Assembly (NCBI GenBank): GCA_904501795.1
Contig: CAJGCK010000019.1
Location: 1 to 20,570, forward strand
From: an uncultured Clostridia bacterium
Lineage (GTDB): Bacteria; Bacillota; Clostridia; Christensenellales; Borkfalkiaceae
Direction: 5' to 3'
Length of the DNA stretch: 20,570 bases
Every line of letters starts with the position of its first letter. Position 1 is the first letter of the stretch. The translations under genes and the position numbers were made by a program. Shown here one piece after another: positions 14,864 through 20,570 of this stretch. Below the pieces are notes generated by a model. That model was not told the DNA's origin, did no database searches, and saw only the letters and a list, made by a program, of their open reading frames with translations.

Positions 14864-15124
14864 GTGATTAGAATTTGGGCAAAAGTTATGAAAAAAGATA
14901 AAATAGTAAAACAATTCATGCTAGAAAAATTTGAAAGCATGGATTATTCTTGCTTTTTTAAATATCTATGCGAGATTTGTGAAAATCTTGATATCCCAAC
15001 CCCCGTTCTTATTAAAACTCATCTTTTTAACTACGCTAAGTACAACGTTTTGCGGTTTAGAAAAGAAGATTTTATCGAGAGTATCGACTTTGATAAGTTG
15101 GTTTTGGAAAACGCCTTTTTATAA
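14864..15124 (+). CDS. Conserved small protein of unknown function
   Basis: An 86-residue soluble protein beginning MIRIWAKVMKKDKIVKQ. The beginning, the ICENLDIPTPVLIKTH segment (about 36-53) and the DFIESIDFDKLVLE ending resemble a short family I have seen annotated only as hypothetical in Clostridia; this is recognition from memory. The start is GTG at 14864, with GAGGTG at 14852-14857 as ribosome binding site; the ATG eight codons later has no better site. No membrane segment, Cys cluster or catalytic motif is seen. It is monocistronic, with its own promoter and terminator. Confidence 0.8.
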   Translation: MIRIWAKVMKKDKIVKQFMLEKFESMDYSCFFKYLCEICENLDIPTPVLIKTHLFNYAKYNVLRFRKEDFIESIDFDKLVLENAFL

Positions 15125-15141
15125 AGCGTTTTTCTTTTTTT
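15108..15141 (+). terminator. Terminator overlapping the end of the 86-residue gene
   Basis: AAAACGC (15108-15114) pairs with GCGTTTT (15126-15132), followed by TCTTTTTTT. The stop codon lies in the loop. Confidence 0.6.
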
Positions 15142-15197
15142 GCTTTTTGCGTATATTCTTTTAAGTTCTTCACATCCTTTATACAAGGAGGGAGACG

Positions 15198-15407
15198 ATG
15201 AAGATTGCTACTATTATCTCTTTTATTTTAGTTTTAGTCGGCGCGCTCGTTTGGTTATTAGTTGGTATTTTCGACTTTAACCTTGTTGCGTTTATCTTCG
15301 GTCCTGGTGCGTTAGTATCTAGAATTATCTATTCGTTAGTAGGTATTTCTGCTTTATGGATGATTTTCTACTGGGCTATGTACAGACCGTTTAGACAAAT
15401 CGACTAG
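15198..15407 (+). CDS. DUF378 small membrane protein (YuzA-like)
   Basis: A 69-residue protein with two membrane segments (about residues 3-28 and 41-60) joined by a short loop. The pattern LVGALVWLLVGIFDFNLVAFIFG and later SRIIYSLVGISALWMI is that of DUF378, in which NWGLVG-type and SRIVY-type motifs are conserved. The ribosome binding site AAGGAGGG, 5-6 bases before the ATG, is among the strongest in the window. Function unknown. I could not identify a clear promoter or a terminator directly around it. Confidence 0.85.
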   Translation: MKIATIISFILVLVGALVWLLVGIFDFNLVAFIFGPGALVSRIIYSLVGISALWMIFYWAMYRPFRQID

Positions 15408-15419
15408 CTAAAACTTCGT

Positions 15420-15449
15420 TTGACAAGTTACCCACTGCCGTGTTAATAT
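15420..15449 (+). promoter_or_regulatory. Possible extended -10 promoter of the DUF1461 gene
   Basis: TTGACA (15420-15425), 18-base spacer, TGT-TAATAT (-10 at 15444-15449, four of six consensus). Start near 15456, 15 bases before the ATG. Confidence 0.5.
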
Positions 15450-15470
15450 AAGAAAAAAACCTTTTAGCTC

Positions 15471-16133
15471 ATGAAAAATAAAATTTTATCTACCGTTTAC
15501 GGTTTAGCCGTTTTTTTTCTTATAATCACTTTTGCAATAGGTCTTCCTATATATTTTAGGGGCTTTTATTACTTGCAAATAGGCACGCTTGGTATTGAAA
15601 AATCTTCCGGGTTTAATTACCAGACTATTAAAACGGCTTACGATCAAGTCCTTGATTTTTTAACTTTGCCGTTTACAACCTTTCAAACGGGTGGTCTAGC
15701 TTATACCGAAGCAGGAAAACAGCATTTTATCGACTGCAAATGGCTGTTTACTCTTAATTCCGTAGTTTTGATAGTGAGTTTTGCAACGTTTATTACTTTA
15801 ATAGTTCTAAACAAAAAACGAGTTATTACCCTTTGCAAACCGTTTAAAAAAGACGTTTCTTTTATATCGGCGTTAGCGGTTTTAATTTTGTTTGCAACAC
15901 TTTCTATAATAGTTGCAGTTGATTTTAACGGGGCATTCGTTGTATTTCATAAAATTTTCTTTTACGGAAAAGACAACTGGATTTTCGACCCTAAAAAAGA
16001 CGAGATTATTAAGATATTACCGGCGGAATTCTTTCTAAACTGCGCAGTCTTAATCGCATGCGCGATAGCCGTGACCTGCTTAACGGTGATTTTAATTCAA
16101 ATTTTCAAACGAACTAAAAAAGAACGCAAGTAA
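15471..16133 (+). CDS. DUF1461/TIGR01906 integral membrane protein
   Basis: A 220-residue protein with four membrane segments (about 8-28, 92-113, 130-150 and 187-210). The region between the first two (SSGFNYQTIKTAYDQVLDFL, then TEAGKQHFIDCKWLF) and the ending NWIFDPKKDEIIKILPAEFF (169-188) fit the TIGR01906 pattern. A strongly basic tail (KRTKKERK) ends the protein on the cytoplasmic side. Function unknown. No ribosome binding site is visible before the ATG (CCTTTTAGCTC). The stop codon lies in the loop of the terminator hairpin. Confidence 0.85.
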   Translation: MKNKILSTVYGLAVFFLIITFAIGLPIYFRGFYYLQIGTLGIEKSSGFNYQTIKTAYDQVLDFLTLPFTTFQTGGLAYTEAGKQHFIDCKWLFTLNSVVLIVSFATFITLIVLNKKRVITLCKPFKKDVSFISALAVLILFATLSIIVAVDFNGAFVVFHKIFFYGKDNWIFDPKKDEIIKILPAEFFLNCAVLIACAIAVTCLTVILIQIFKRTKKERK

Positions 16134-16150
16134 TTGCGTTCTTTTGTTTT
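16118..16150. terminator. Bidirectional terminator overlapping the DUF1461 stop codon
   Basis: A perfect 12-bp stem (16118-16129 and 16134-16145) with loop GTAA, whose TAA is the stop codon of the DUF1461 gene. T-runs follow in both directions, so it also ends the lipoprotein transcript coming from the other side. Confidence 0.85.
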
Positions 16151-16179
16151 TGTTGTATATTCGTTTTTGTTGTATATTC
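16146..16179. repeat. 17-base tandem duplication
   Basis: GTTTTTGTTGTATATTC occurs twice in direct succession (16146-16162 and 16163-16179), between the terminator stem and the lipoprotein stop codon. It looks like a slippage product. Confidence 0.8.
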
Positions 16180-16185
16180 GTTTTT

Positions 16186-17805
16186 TTAACTAAACGAAAG
16201 TGGTGCGATAGGTTTTAGCGTTGGATACACTTTGTTTTCGTAATCTAGTTTTGTTAAATCCCAAACGTTGCTATCAAGTGCCATGGTCGTTATAAAGAAG
16301 TCGTTAAAGTTAGTTTCGTTAAGCGACGTAGCGATTTCGTAAGGTTCGTTTATACCCGATTTAGCCATCCCACCGTAATATTTACTTCCTTGTACGTAAA
16401 TTTTTTCCGTATAAGAACCTCTTATAGAGCCAACGCCTAACTCATAGTCATACGAACTAGAGCCACTACTTACGTTGACGTTACCTTTTTGGTAGCAGTT
16501 TTTAGTTAAATACGCTTGACCTGCTATACCGCCAACGTAAAGATATCTTCGTGCGCTACCACTAGAGTTACCAAGATGGTAACAGTTGATAACGTTGGTT
16601 GTATACTCGTATCCGTAGCCCATAATACCACCAACGTAGGTGTCGCCGTTAACGCTATTGCCGTGTAAAGATTGAGTTACTGCGTAACAATCTTTTATTT
16701 CGTACGCGGGTGATGGATGACCGTCAGACGCTCCGCCGTAGCCTAAAAGACCACCTACGCCTGCGTTACTATAAGACGTAACGTCGTTTACACCACTAAC
16801 GCCTGAAACTTTACCTTCAAAGAAGCATTTGTATAAATTTGATTGATGGGTTGCGCCGACCATACCGCCAACAAAAGCGGAGTGGTCGTTTTTAAGTTTA
16901 ACGTCTGCCGAGCCTTTTGCCGAACAGCCCACCATTTCACCGTTTCTAATTTGACCAACTATAAGCCCTGCGCGAACGGTGGTTACGGGTGAGAAGTTAA
17001 GGTTGATTACCCCTTTCTCTACGTGAAGGTTATAGATATTCCCTTCAACCCTACCGAAAAGACCGAAAAACGCGTCGGAACTCCTTTGTGTTTGAGTAAT
17101 TTTATAGTTGCTTACCGTGTAGCCTTGCCCGTAAAAATTGCCGTCGAACACAAAATTTTCGTTACCCGCGTTTGCGCTCGTTTGATAATAGCCTATCGGC
17201 TTCCACTCTTTTCCGCCAAGGTTGATATTTGCGGTAAGCGCAAAGTTTTTGTCTTTATAATTAGACGCGGTTGTAGAGTCTGACAACACGCTTGAAAGGT
17301 ATGACAATTCCGCACCGTTTGAAATTAGATAGGGGTCGGTTGTCGTACCCGTTCCGCCGGCAAAAGAAGACGCCGTGTCGCCAAGCCATGCCGTATATAT
17401 AAACTTAGCGGTAAGCGAAAGATTTTCTTGTGGCATAGTGAAGGTGTACGAAGTAAGTTCGCAAACCTTATCTTCCCCTTTGTACCAAGCATCGAAAACG
17501 GCTACGTCGCTAGCTTCCGCCGTAACGGTCACGCTCTCTCCCCACGAAATTTCGCTAGGTGTTTGAGATACACTGCCGTATTCCGTGTTGTTAACAGATA
17601 AACTAAGCACGTATTTTTTGTTAGATACCGCTTGTTCTTTTGTTCCGCACGAAGTACAAATTCTTTCTTTAACACCGTCTGCAGTAGTAGTTGCAGGCGT
17701 CGTTTCTACCCACTCACCAAAGACGTGTTTACAACCACAACCCGTAATAGATATTGCGGTAATAACGAAAAGTACGCCTAGTATAAAGGAAACTAACTTT
17801 TTCAT
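16186..17805 (-). CDS. Surface lipoprotein with InlB-like repeat and GLUG-type beta-helix
   Basis: A 539-residue exported protein. A type II signal peptide (KK start, hydrophobic 4-20, lipobox ITGC with C23 as lipidation site) is followed by a small module at about 26-60 (HVFGEWVETTPATTTADG, then CTSCG) often repeated in gut Clostridia surface proteins. Next is an InlB_B/Flg_new-like domain at about 66-134 (YGSVSQTPSEISWGESVTVT, then FDAWY). From about 150 on, GTTTDPYLISNGAELSYLS and recurrent GGxxG/xxNCY units (GLFGRVEG, VGGMVGATH, VGGLLGYG, VGGIMGYG, VGGIAGQA) indicate a GLUG-type beta-helix. Adhesion or glycan/protein binding at the surface is an inference. It follows the acyltransferase gene by 26 bases with an AAGGGG site. 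Confidence 0.85.
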   Translation of the reverse strand: MKKLVSFILGVLFVITAISITGCGCKHVFGEWVETTPATTTADGVKERICTSCGTKEQAVSNKKYVLSLSVNNTEYGSVSQTPSEISWGESVTVTAEASDVAVFDAWYKGEDKVCELTSYTFTMPQENLSLTAKFIYTAWLGDTASSFAGGTGTTTDPYLISNGAELSYLSSVLSDSTTASNYKDKNFALTANINLGGKEWKPIGYYQTSANAGNENFVFDGNFYGQGYTVSNYKITQTQRSSDAFFGLFGRVEGNIYNLHVEKGVINLNFSPVTTVRAGLIVGQIRNGEMVGCSAKGSADVKLKNDHSAFVGGMVGATHQSNLYKCFFEGKVSGVSGVNDVTSYSNAGVGGLLGYGGASDGHPSPAYEIKDCYAVTQSLHGNSVNGDTYVGGIMGYGYEYTTNVINCYHLGNSSGSARRYLYVGGIAGQAYLTKNCYQKGNVNVSSGSSSYDYELGVGSIRGSYTEKIYVQGSKYYGGMAKSGINEPYEIATSLNETNFNDFFITTMALDSNVWDLTKLDYENKVYPTLKPIAPLSFS

Positions 17806-17831
17806 AAAAACCCCTTTTTAAGCTTTTTATT

Positions 17832-19079
17832 TTAACCTTTCACACCTTTAACGTGAAAGTCGTATAACTCTTCTTGCGCTAAATGCATTTTGGTCAAATA
17901 ATTTTTAGCCGTTTTTAAGAACATAAAATACGAAGTTTCTTCCGTTGCTATATCAAACGCGTCGCCCCTATTTAAGAAGTCGTATTCAACGTGCACCGAA
18001 TACATAGAAGACAAAGGTTTGTTTAGGCTAAACGGTTGACCGTTTACAGTGCCGTTAAAGGTAAACCCGTTTTCGTCGTGAACAACGTGCGCATCCCCCA
18101 CGGTAACGAAACCGACTTGCGTAGAATAATAGTCTTCTACCCTTACGTCGTCTTCAAAACGGTACGTTCCTGCTTGAACTTCTTTCCTAACCTGTTCACG
18201 CTCCCAAACGTACCAGTCGGGAATATGTGAAAAGCCTTTGTCGGTGTTTATACCGTGTAAGCGTGACAAGGTGTCCATTTCCCATTTAGAACCGCATTCA
18301 TTACACCAAAGGTGAATTCCACCGCTTTCCATCTTGAATTCTCTGCCACAAACGGGGCATTTGTAAAGCAATTTATATAGCCCGTTTGCACGATCTTTAC
18401 ATTTTGTATGGTAGCCTTTTTCTACTTGCCATTTATATTCGTCTCTTTCAAACGCCTTTTCTATACGCTCTTGCAATTCTTCGGCGGAAAGCGTTTCAGT
18501 TTCTTCTTGAGTAATTAAAAGCGACAAGGTTGCTTCTTGGCGTATACCCCTATAAGGGTGTTTGCTCCACTGTGGTGAGTTTATAAAGTTACCCATAGCC
18601 GTGCACATTACCACGGGGACTTTTGCTACCTTACAGAATTTACCAAGCGCCCCGTCTAACCTTTCTTTTATACCGGCAAACGAAAAGCGTGCTTCTGGAT
18701 AAAGCGTGCATATGTGTTTCTTTTTCTTTAACATATTAAGCATATGTTTAACCGTTACTATATCGTGCGTAAATTTTCTCTTTGGAATACCGCCGATACC
18801 ATACATTAACCAATCGCCCCTACGGAATTCTTCAACCGACATTACCCAACCCGTTGTTTTAGGCATTATGCCCTTTACTATCATGGGAAAATCCATAAAA
18901 GACGCGTGCGTTGATAAAATTAAATAAGGACCTTTTAGTTTTTTTACTTCGGGCGCCGTTTTAACGTGACCTTTCGAAAATAATAGATAGAAAGGACTTG
19001 CAACAAACTCCACTATCTTTAAATACCACTTCGGTTTGTTTATAGGCCTATTCATGTTAAAGCGCTTTTTCTCTGCCAT
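17832..19079 (-). CDS. PlsC-type acyltransferase with inserted zinc ribbon
   Basis: A 415-residue protein. The N-terminal half is a lysophospholipid/glycerol acyltransferase domain: the catalytic HX4D is H58-ASFM-D63, GGIPKRK (96-102) fits motif II, and YPEARFSF (127-134) replaces the usual EGTR block. The family transfers an acyl chain to 1-acyl-glycerol-3-phosphate at the membrane. After it come two CxxC knuckles (C241/C244 and C259/C262) forming a zinc ribbon, and about 130 further residues rich in aromatic and acidic residues that I cannot assign. The protein is much longer than a plain PlsC (about 200-250). An AAGGGAG site precedes the ATG. Acceptor and acyl chain are unknown. Confidence 0.83.
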   Translation of the reverse strand: MAEKKRFNMNRPINKPKWYLKIVEFVASPFYLLFSKGHVKTAPEVKKLKGPYLILSTHASFMDFPMIVKGIMPKTTGWVMSVEEFRRGDWLMYGIGGIPKRKFTHDIVTVKHMLNMLKKKKHICTLYPEARFSFAGIKERLDGALGKFCKVAKVPVVMCTAMGNFINSPQWSKHPYRGIRQEATLSLLITQEETETLSAEELQERIEKAFERDEYKWQVEKGYHTKCKDRANGLYKLLYKCPVCGREFKMESGGIHLWCNECGSKWEMDTLSRLHGINTDKGFSHIPDWYVWEREQVRKEVQAGTYRFEDDVRVEDYYSTQVGFVTVGDAHVVHDENGFTFNGTVNGQPFSLNKPLSSMYSVHVEYDFLNRGDAFDIATEETSYFMFLKTAKNYLTKMHLAQEELYDFHVKGVKG

Positions 19080-19155
19080 AATTTACTCCCTTTTCGCTTT
19101 TTCCTTAAATTTTTTCCTAATGCCAAATATTTATAGGCATATATTCTTATTTCAC

Positions 19156-19185
19156 ATTATACATTAAATAGAAAGCCGTTGTCAA
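19156..19185 (-). promoter_or_regulatory. Promoter of the acyltransferase-lipoprotein pair
   Basis: On the minus strand TTGACA (19180-19185), 18-base spacer, TATAAT (19156-19161). Start near 19149, leader about 70 bases. Confidence 0.75.
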
Positions 19186-19265
19186 TTAATATTGTTATTT
19201 GCGTCTTCATTCCCTACCCCATTTTTATTATTTTAAAAAGTTTTTGAGTTTTGTAGGTTTTTTAA

Positions 19266-19293
19266 TTGACAAAATCGTTTTGTTGTATATAAT
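19266..19293 (+). promoter_or_regulatory. Sigma-A promoter of groES-groEL
   Basis: TTGACA (19266-19271), 16-base spacer, TATAAT (19288-19293). The start site, near 19300, falls within the first arm of the CIRCE operator. Confidence 0.85.
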
Positions 19294-19298
19294 AAAAG

Positions 19299-19325
19299 TT
19301 AGCACTTATTAATCGAGAGTGCCAA
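19299..19325 (+). promoter_or_regulatory. CIRCE operator (HrcA binding site)
   Basis: TTAGCACTT (19299-19307), 9-base spacer, GAGTGCCAA (19317-19325). The consensus is TTAGCACTC-N9-GAGTGCTAA; one base differs in each arm. Overlapping the transcription start, it should let HrcA block groESL except under heat or folding stress. The hrcA gene is not in the window. Confidence 0.93.
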
Positions 19326-19346
19326 ATTTGTAGGAGGACTGTATAT

Positions 19347-19634
19347 ATGAAGGTTAAACCGTTATTTGATAAAGTAGTGGTTGAAAGCTTAGAAACGGAA
19401 GAAAGAACCAAGAGTGGATTTATTTTGCCAAGCGCAAGCCAAGAAAAACAACAAATGGCTAAAATCGTGGCGGTAGGTCCCGGTGGTGTTATAGACGGAA
19501 AAGAAATACAAATGCAAGTTAAAGCAGGCGATAAAATTCTTTATTCTAAATACGCCGGCAGTGAATTTAAAGTAGACGGAAAAGATTTTACTATTATTCG
19601 CCAAAGCGATATTTTGGCAATAGTAGAAGACTAA
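19347..19634 (+). CDS. groES: Co-chaperonin GroES
   Basis: A 95-residue protein of standard length that caps the GroEL ring. It begins MKVKPLFDKVVVE, the mobile loop region reads EERTKSGFILPSASQEK (about 17-34), and it ends with YSKYAGSEFKVDGKDFTIIRQSDILAIVED. The AGGAGG site (19333-19338) is 8 bases upstream of the ATG. It is controlled by the CIRCE operator and followed 19 bases later by groEL. Confidence 0.98.
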   Translation: MKVKPLFDKVVVESLETEERTKSGFILPSASQEKQQMAKIVAVGPGGVIDGKEIQMQVKAGDKILYSKYAGSEFKVDGKDFTIIRQSDILAIVED

Positions 19635-19653
19635 TTTTTAAGGAGATTATGTT

Positions 19654-20570
19654 ATGGCTAAACAATTAAAGCACGGTGAAGAAGCAAGAAAAGCCCTTCA
19701 AAAAGGCGTTGATATCCTTGCAAACACCGTAAAAATCACGTTAGGACCGAAAGGTAGAAACGTTGTGTTAGACAAAAAGTACGGAGCACCGCTTATTACT
19801 AACGACGGTGTTTCGATTGCTAAAGAAATAGAACTTGAAGACGCTTTTGAAAACATGGGCGCGCAACTCGTTAAAGAAGTTTCAACCAAAACTAACGACG
19901 TTGCAGGCGACGGAACGACCACGGCTGTCATCTTGGCTCAAGCCATGATAGATGAAGGGCTTAAAAACGTTGCGGCGGGCGCCAACCCCGTTATCTTGAA
20001 AAAAGGTATTTCGGGTGCGGTTGCAGTTGCCGTTGAACAATTAAAAAAGATAAGCAAGCCCATAGAAGATAAAAACGGAATTTGCCAAGTTGCTTCTATC
20101 TCCGCTGGGGATGAAAAAATTGGTGAACTTATTGCCGACGCTATGGAAAAGGTTGGCAAAGACGGAGTTATTACCATAGAAGAAAGCAAAACTATGAAAA
20201 CCGAACTCTCTACCGTTGAAGGTATGCAGTTCGACCGTGGGTACGCTTCGGCTTATATGGTTACCAACACCGATAAAATGGAAGCGGTATTAGAATCACC
20301 CGTTATTTTGATTACCGACAAAAAGATTTCTTCGATACAAGAAATTTTACCCGTTATCGAGCCGATAGCAAGCCAAGGGATGCGACTTCTTATTATTGCT
20401 GAAGACGTTGAGGGTGACGCGCTTGCAGCACTCGTAGTTAACAAACTTAAAGGCGTGTTCAACTGCGTTGCTGTTAAAGCGCCTGGTTTTGGCGACAGAA
20501 GAAAGGCTATGCTTGAAGATATCGCAGTTTTAACTGGTGGTACGGTTATTTCAAGCGAGTTGGGTTACGA
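19654..20570 (+). CDS. groEL: Chaperonin GroEL, N-terminal 305 codons
   Basis: The gene runs off the right edge; about 305 of the usual 540 residues are present. The start MAKQLKHGEEARKALQKGVD, the ATP-binding TLGPKGRNVVLDK and the DGTTTAV motif (AGDGTTTAVILAQAM) are invariant GroEL features, as are EGMQFDRGYASAYM and KAPGFGDRRKAML in the apical domain. An AAGGAG site (19639-19644) precedes the ATG at 19654; an ATG at 19649 is out of frame. With GroES it forms the folding chamber in the cytoplasm. Confidence 0.98.
   Translation, partial: MAKQLKHGEEARKALQKGVDILANTVKITLGPKGRNVVLDKKYGAPLITNDGVSIAKEIELEDAFENMGAQLVKEVSTKTNDVAGDGTTTAVILAQAMIDEGLKNVAAGANPVILKKGISGAVAVAVEQLKKISKPIEDKNGICQVASISAGDEKIGELIADAMEKVGKDGVITIEESKTMKTELSTVEGMQFDRGYASAYMVTNTDKMEAVLESPVILITDKKISSIQEILPVIEPIASQGMRLLIIAEDVEGDALAALVVNKLKGVFNCVAVKAPGFGDRRKAMLEDIAVLTGGTVISSELGY

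Noticed and set aside
16146..16179. Direct repeats as a CRISPR fragment
   Set aside because: The two copies abut with no spacer, the unit is only 17 bases and AT-rich, and no cas gene is present.
19120..19141. Small hairpin ATGCC...GGCAT in the acyltransferase leader as a riboswitch
   Set aside because: Only five pairs at the base, an AT-rich interior, and a leader of about 70 bases; it fits no known riboswitch.
19698..20462. Minus-strand frames opposite groEL
   Set aside because: groEL is unambiguous here; the opposite frames are serine/threonine-rich shadows with no start signals.

Overview
The window looks like ordinary chromosome from a low-GC Bacillota bacterium, most likely an uncultured or gut-type member of the Clostridia. 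The grounds are the tmk-holB-ricT-trmN6-rsmI gene order known from Bacillus subtilis and relatives, sigma-A promoters of the TTGACA-17-TATAAT type, strong AGGAGG ribosome binding sites, a CIRCE element before groES, an AlaR/AlaT-like pair, and Clostridia-associated small families (2[4Fe-4S] ferredoxin, DUF1540, DUF378, DUF1461). I see no phage, transposon, integrase, CRISPR array, restriction or toxin gene. Genus and species cannot be read from the sequence.

Left part (1-8047, minus strand). A strong promoter at 8019-8047 starts a long, tightly packed run: greA, lysS, a membrane-anchored protein of unknown function, a YaaO-like Orn/Lys/Arg decarboxylase-family protein, tmk, holB and ricT. Intergenic gaps are mostly under 25 bases and some genes overlap. 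A ferredoxin gene with its own promoter and terminator follows, then trmN6 and the start of rsmI, which runs off the left edge. The theme is core information processing: transcript cleavage, tRNA charging, dTTP supply, clamp loading, RNA processing, and tRNA/rRNA methylation. The B. subtilis neighbours yaaQ (darA), yaaR and yabA are absent from their usual positions.

Middle (8048-11880). Next come a promoter-terminator unit that may encode a small RNA of about 100 nt, a convergent 48-residue cysteine-rich DUF1540 protein, rplI as a stand-alone unit, tyrS (minus), and a divergent LPG-synthase-TM/flippase-like membrane protein that seems to be made from an almost leaderless mRNA.

Right part (11841-20570). 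An alaR-alaT-glf operon (minus) joins an Lrp-type regulator and its aminotransferase to UDP-galactopyranose mutase, so the cell probably makes galactofuranose-containing surface glycan. Opposite it on the plus strand lie three small genes: a conserved 86-residue protein, a DUF378 membrane protein and a DUF1461 membrane protein. These meet, at a shared bidirectional terminator, a minus-strand pair: a PlsC-type acyltransferase carrying a zinc ribbon, and a large surface lipoprotein. The window ends with the HrcA/CIRCE-controlled groES-groEL operon, with groEL cut by the right edge.

I found no obvious new multi-gene system. The items most worth a second look are the candidate small RNA, the ferredoxin next to the cysteine-rich RicT, the terminator placed 7 bases before the trmN6 start codon, the near-leaderless flippase-like gene, and the uncharacterised membrane protein inside the lysS-tmk operon.
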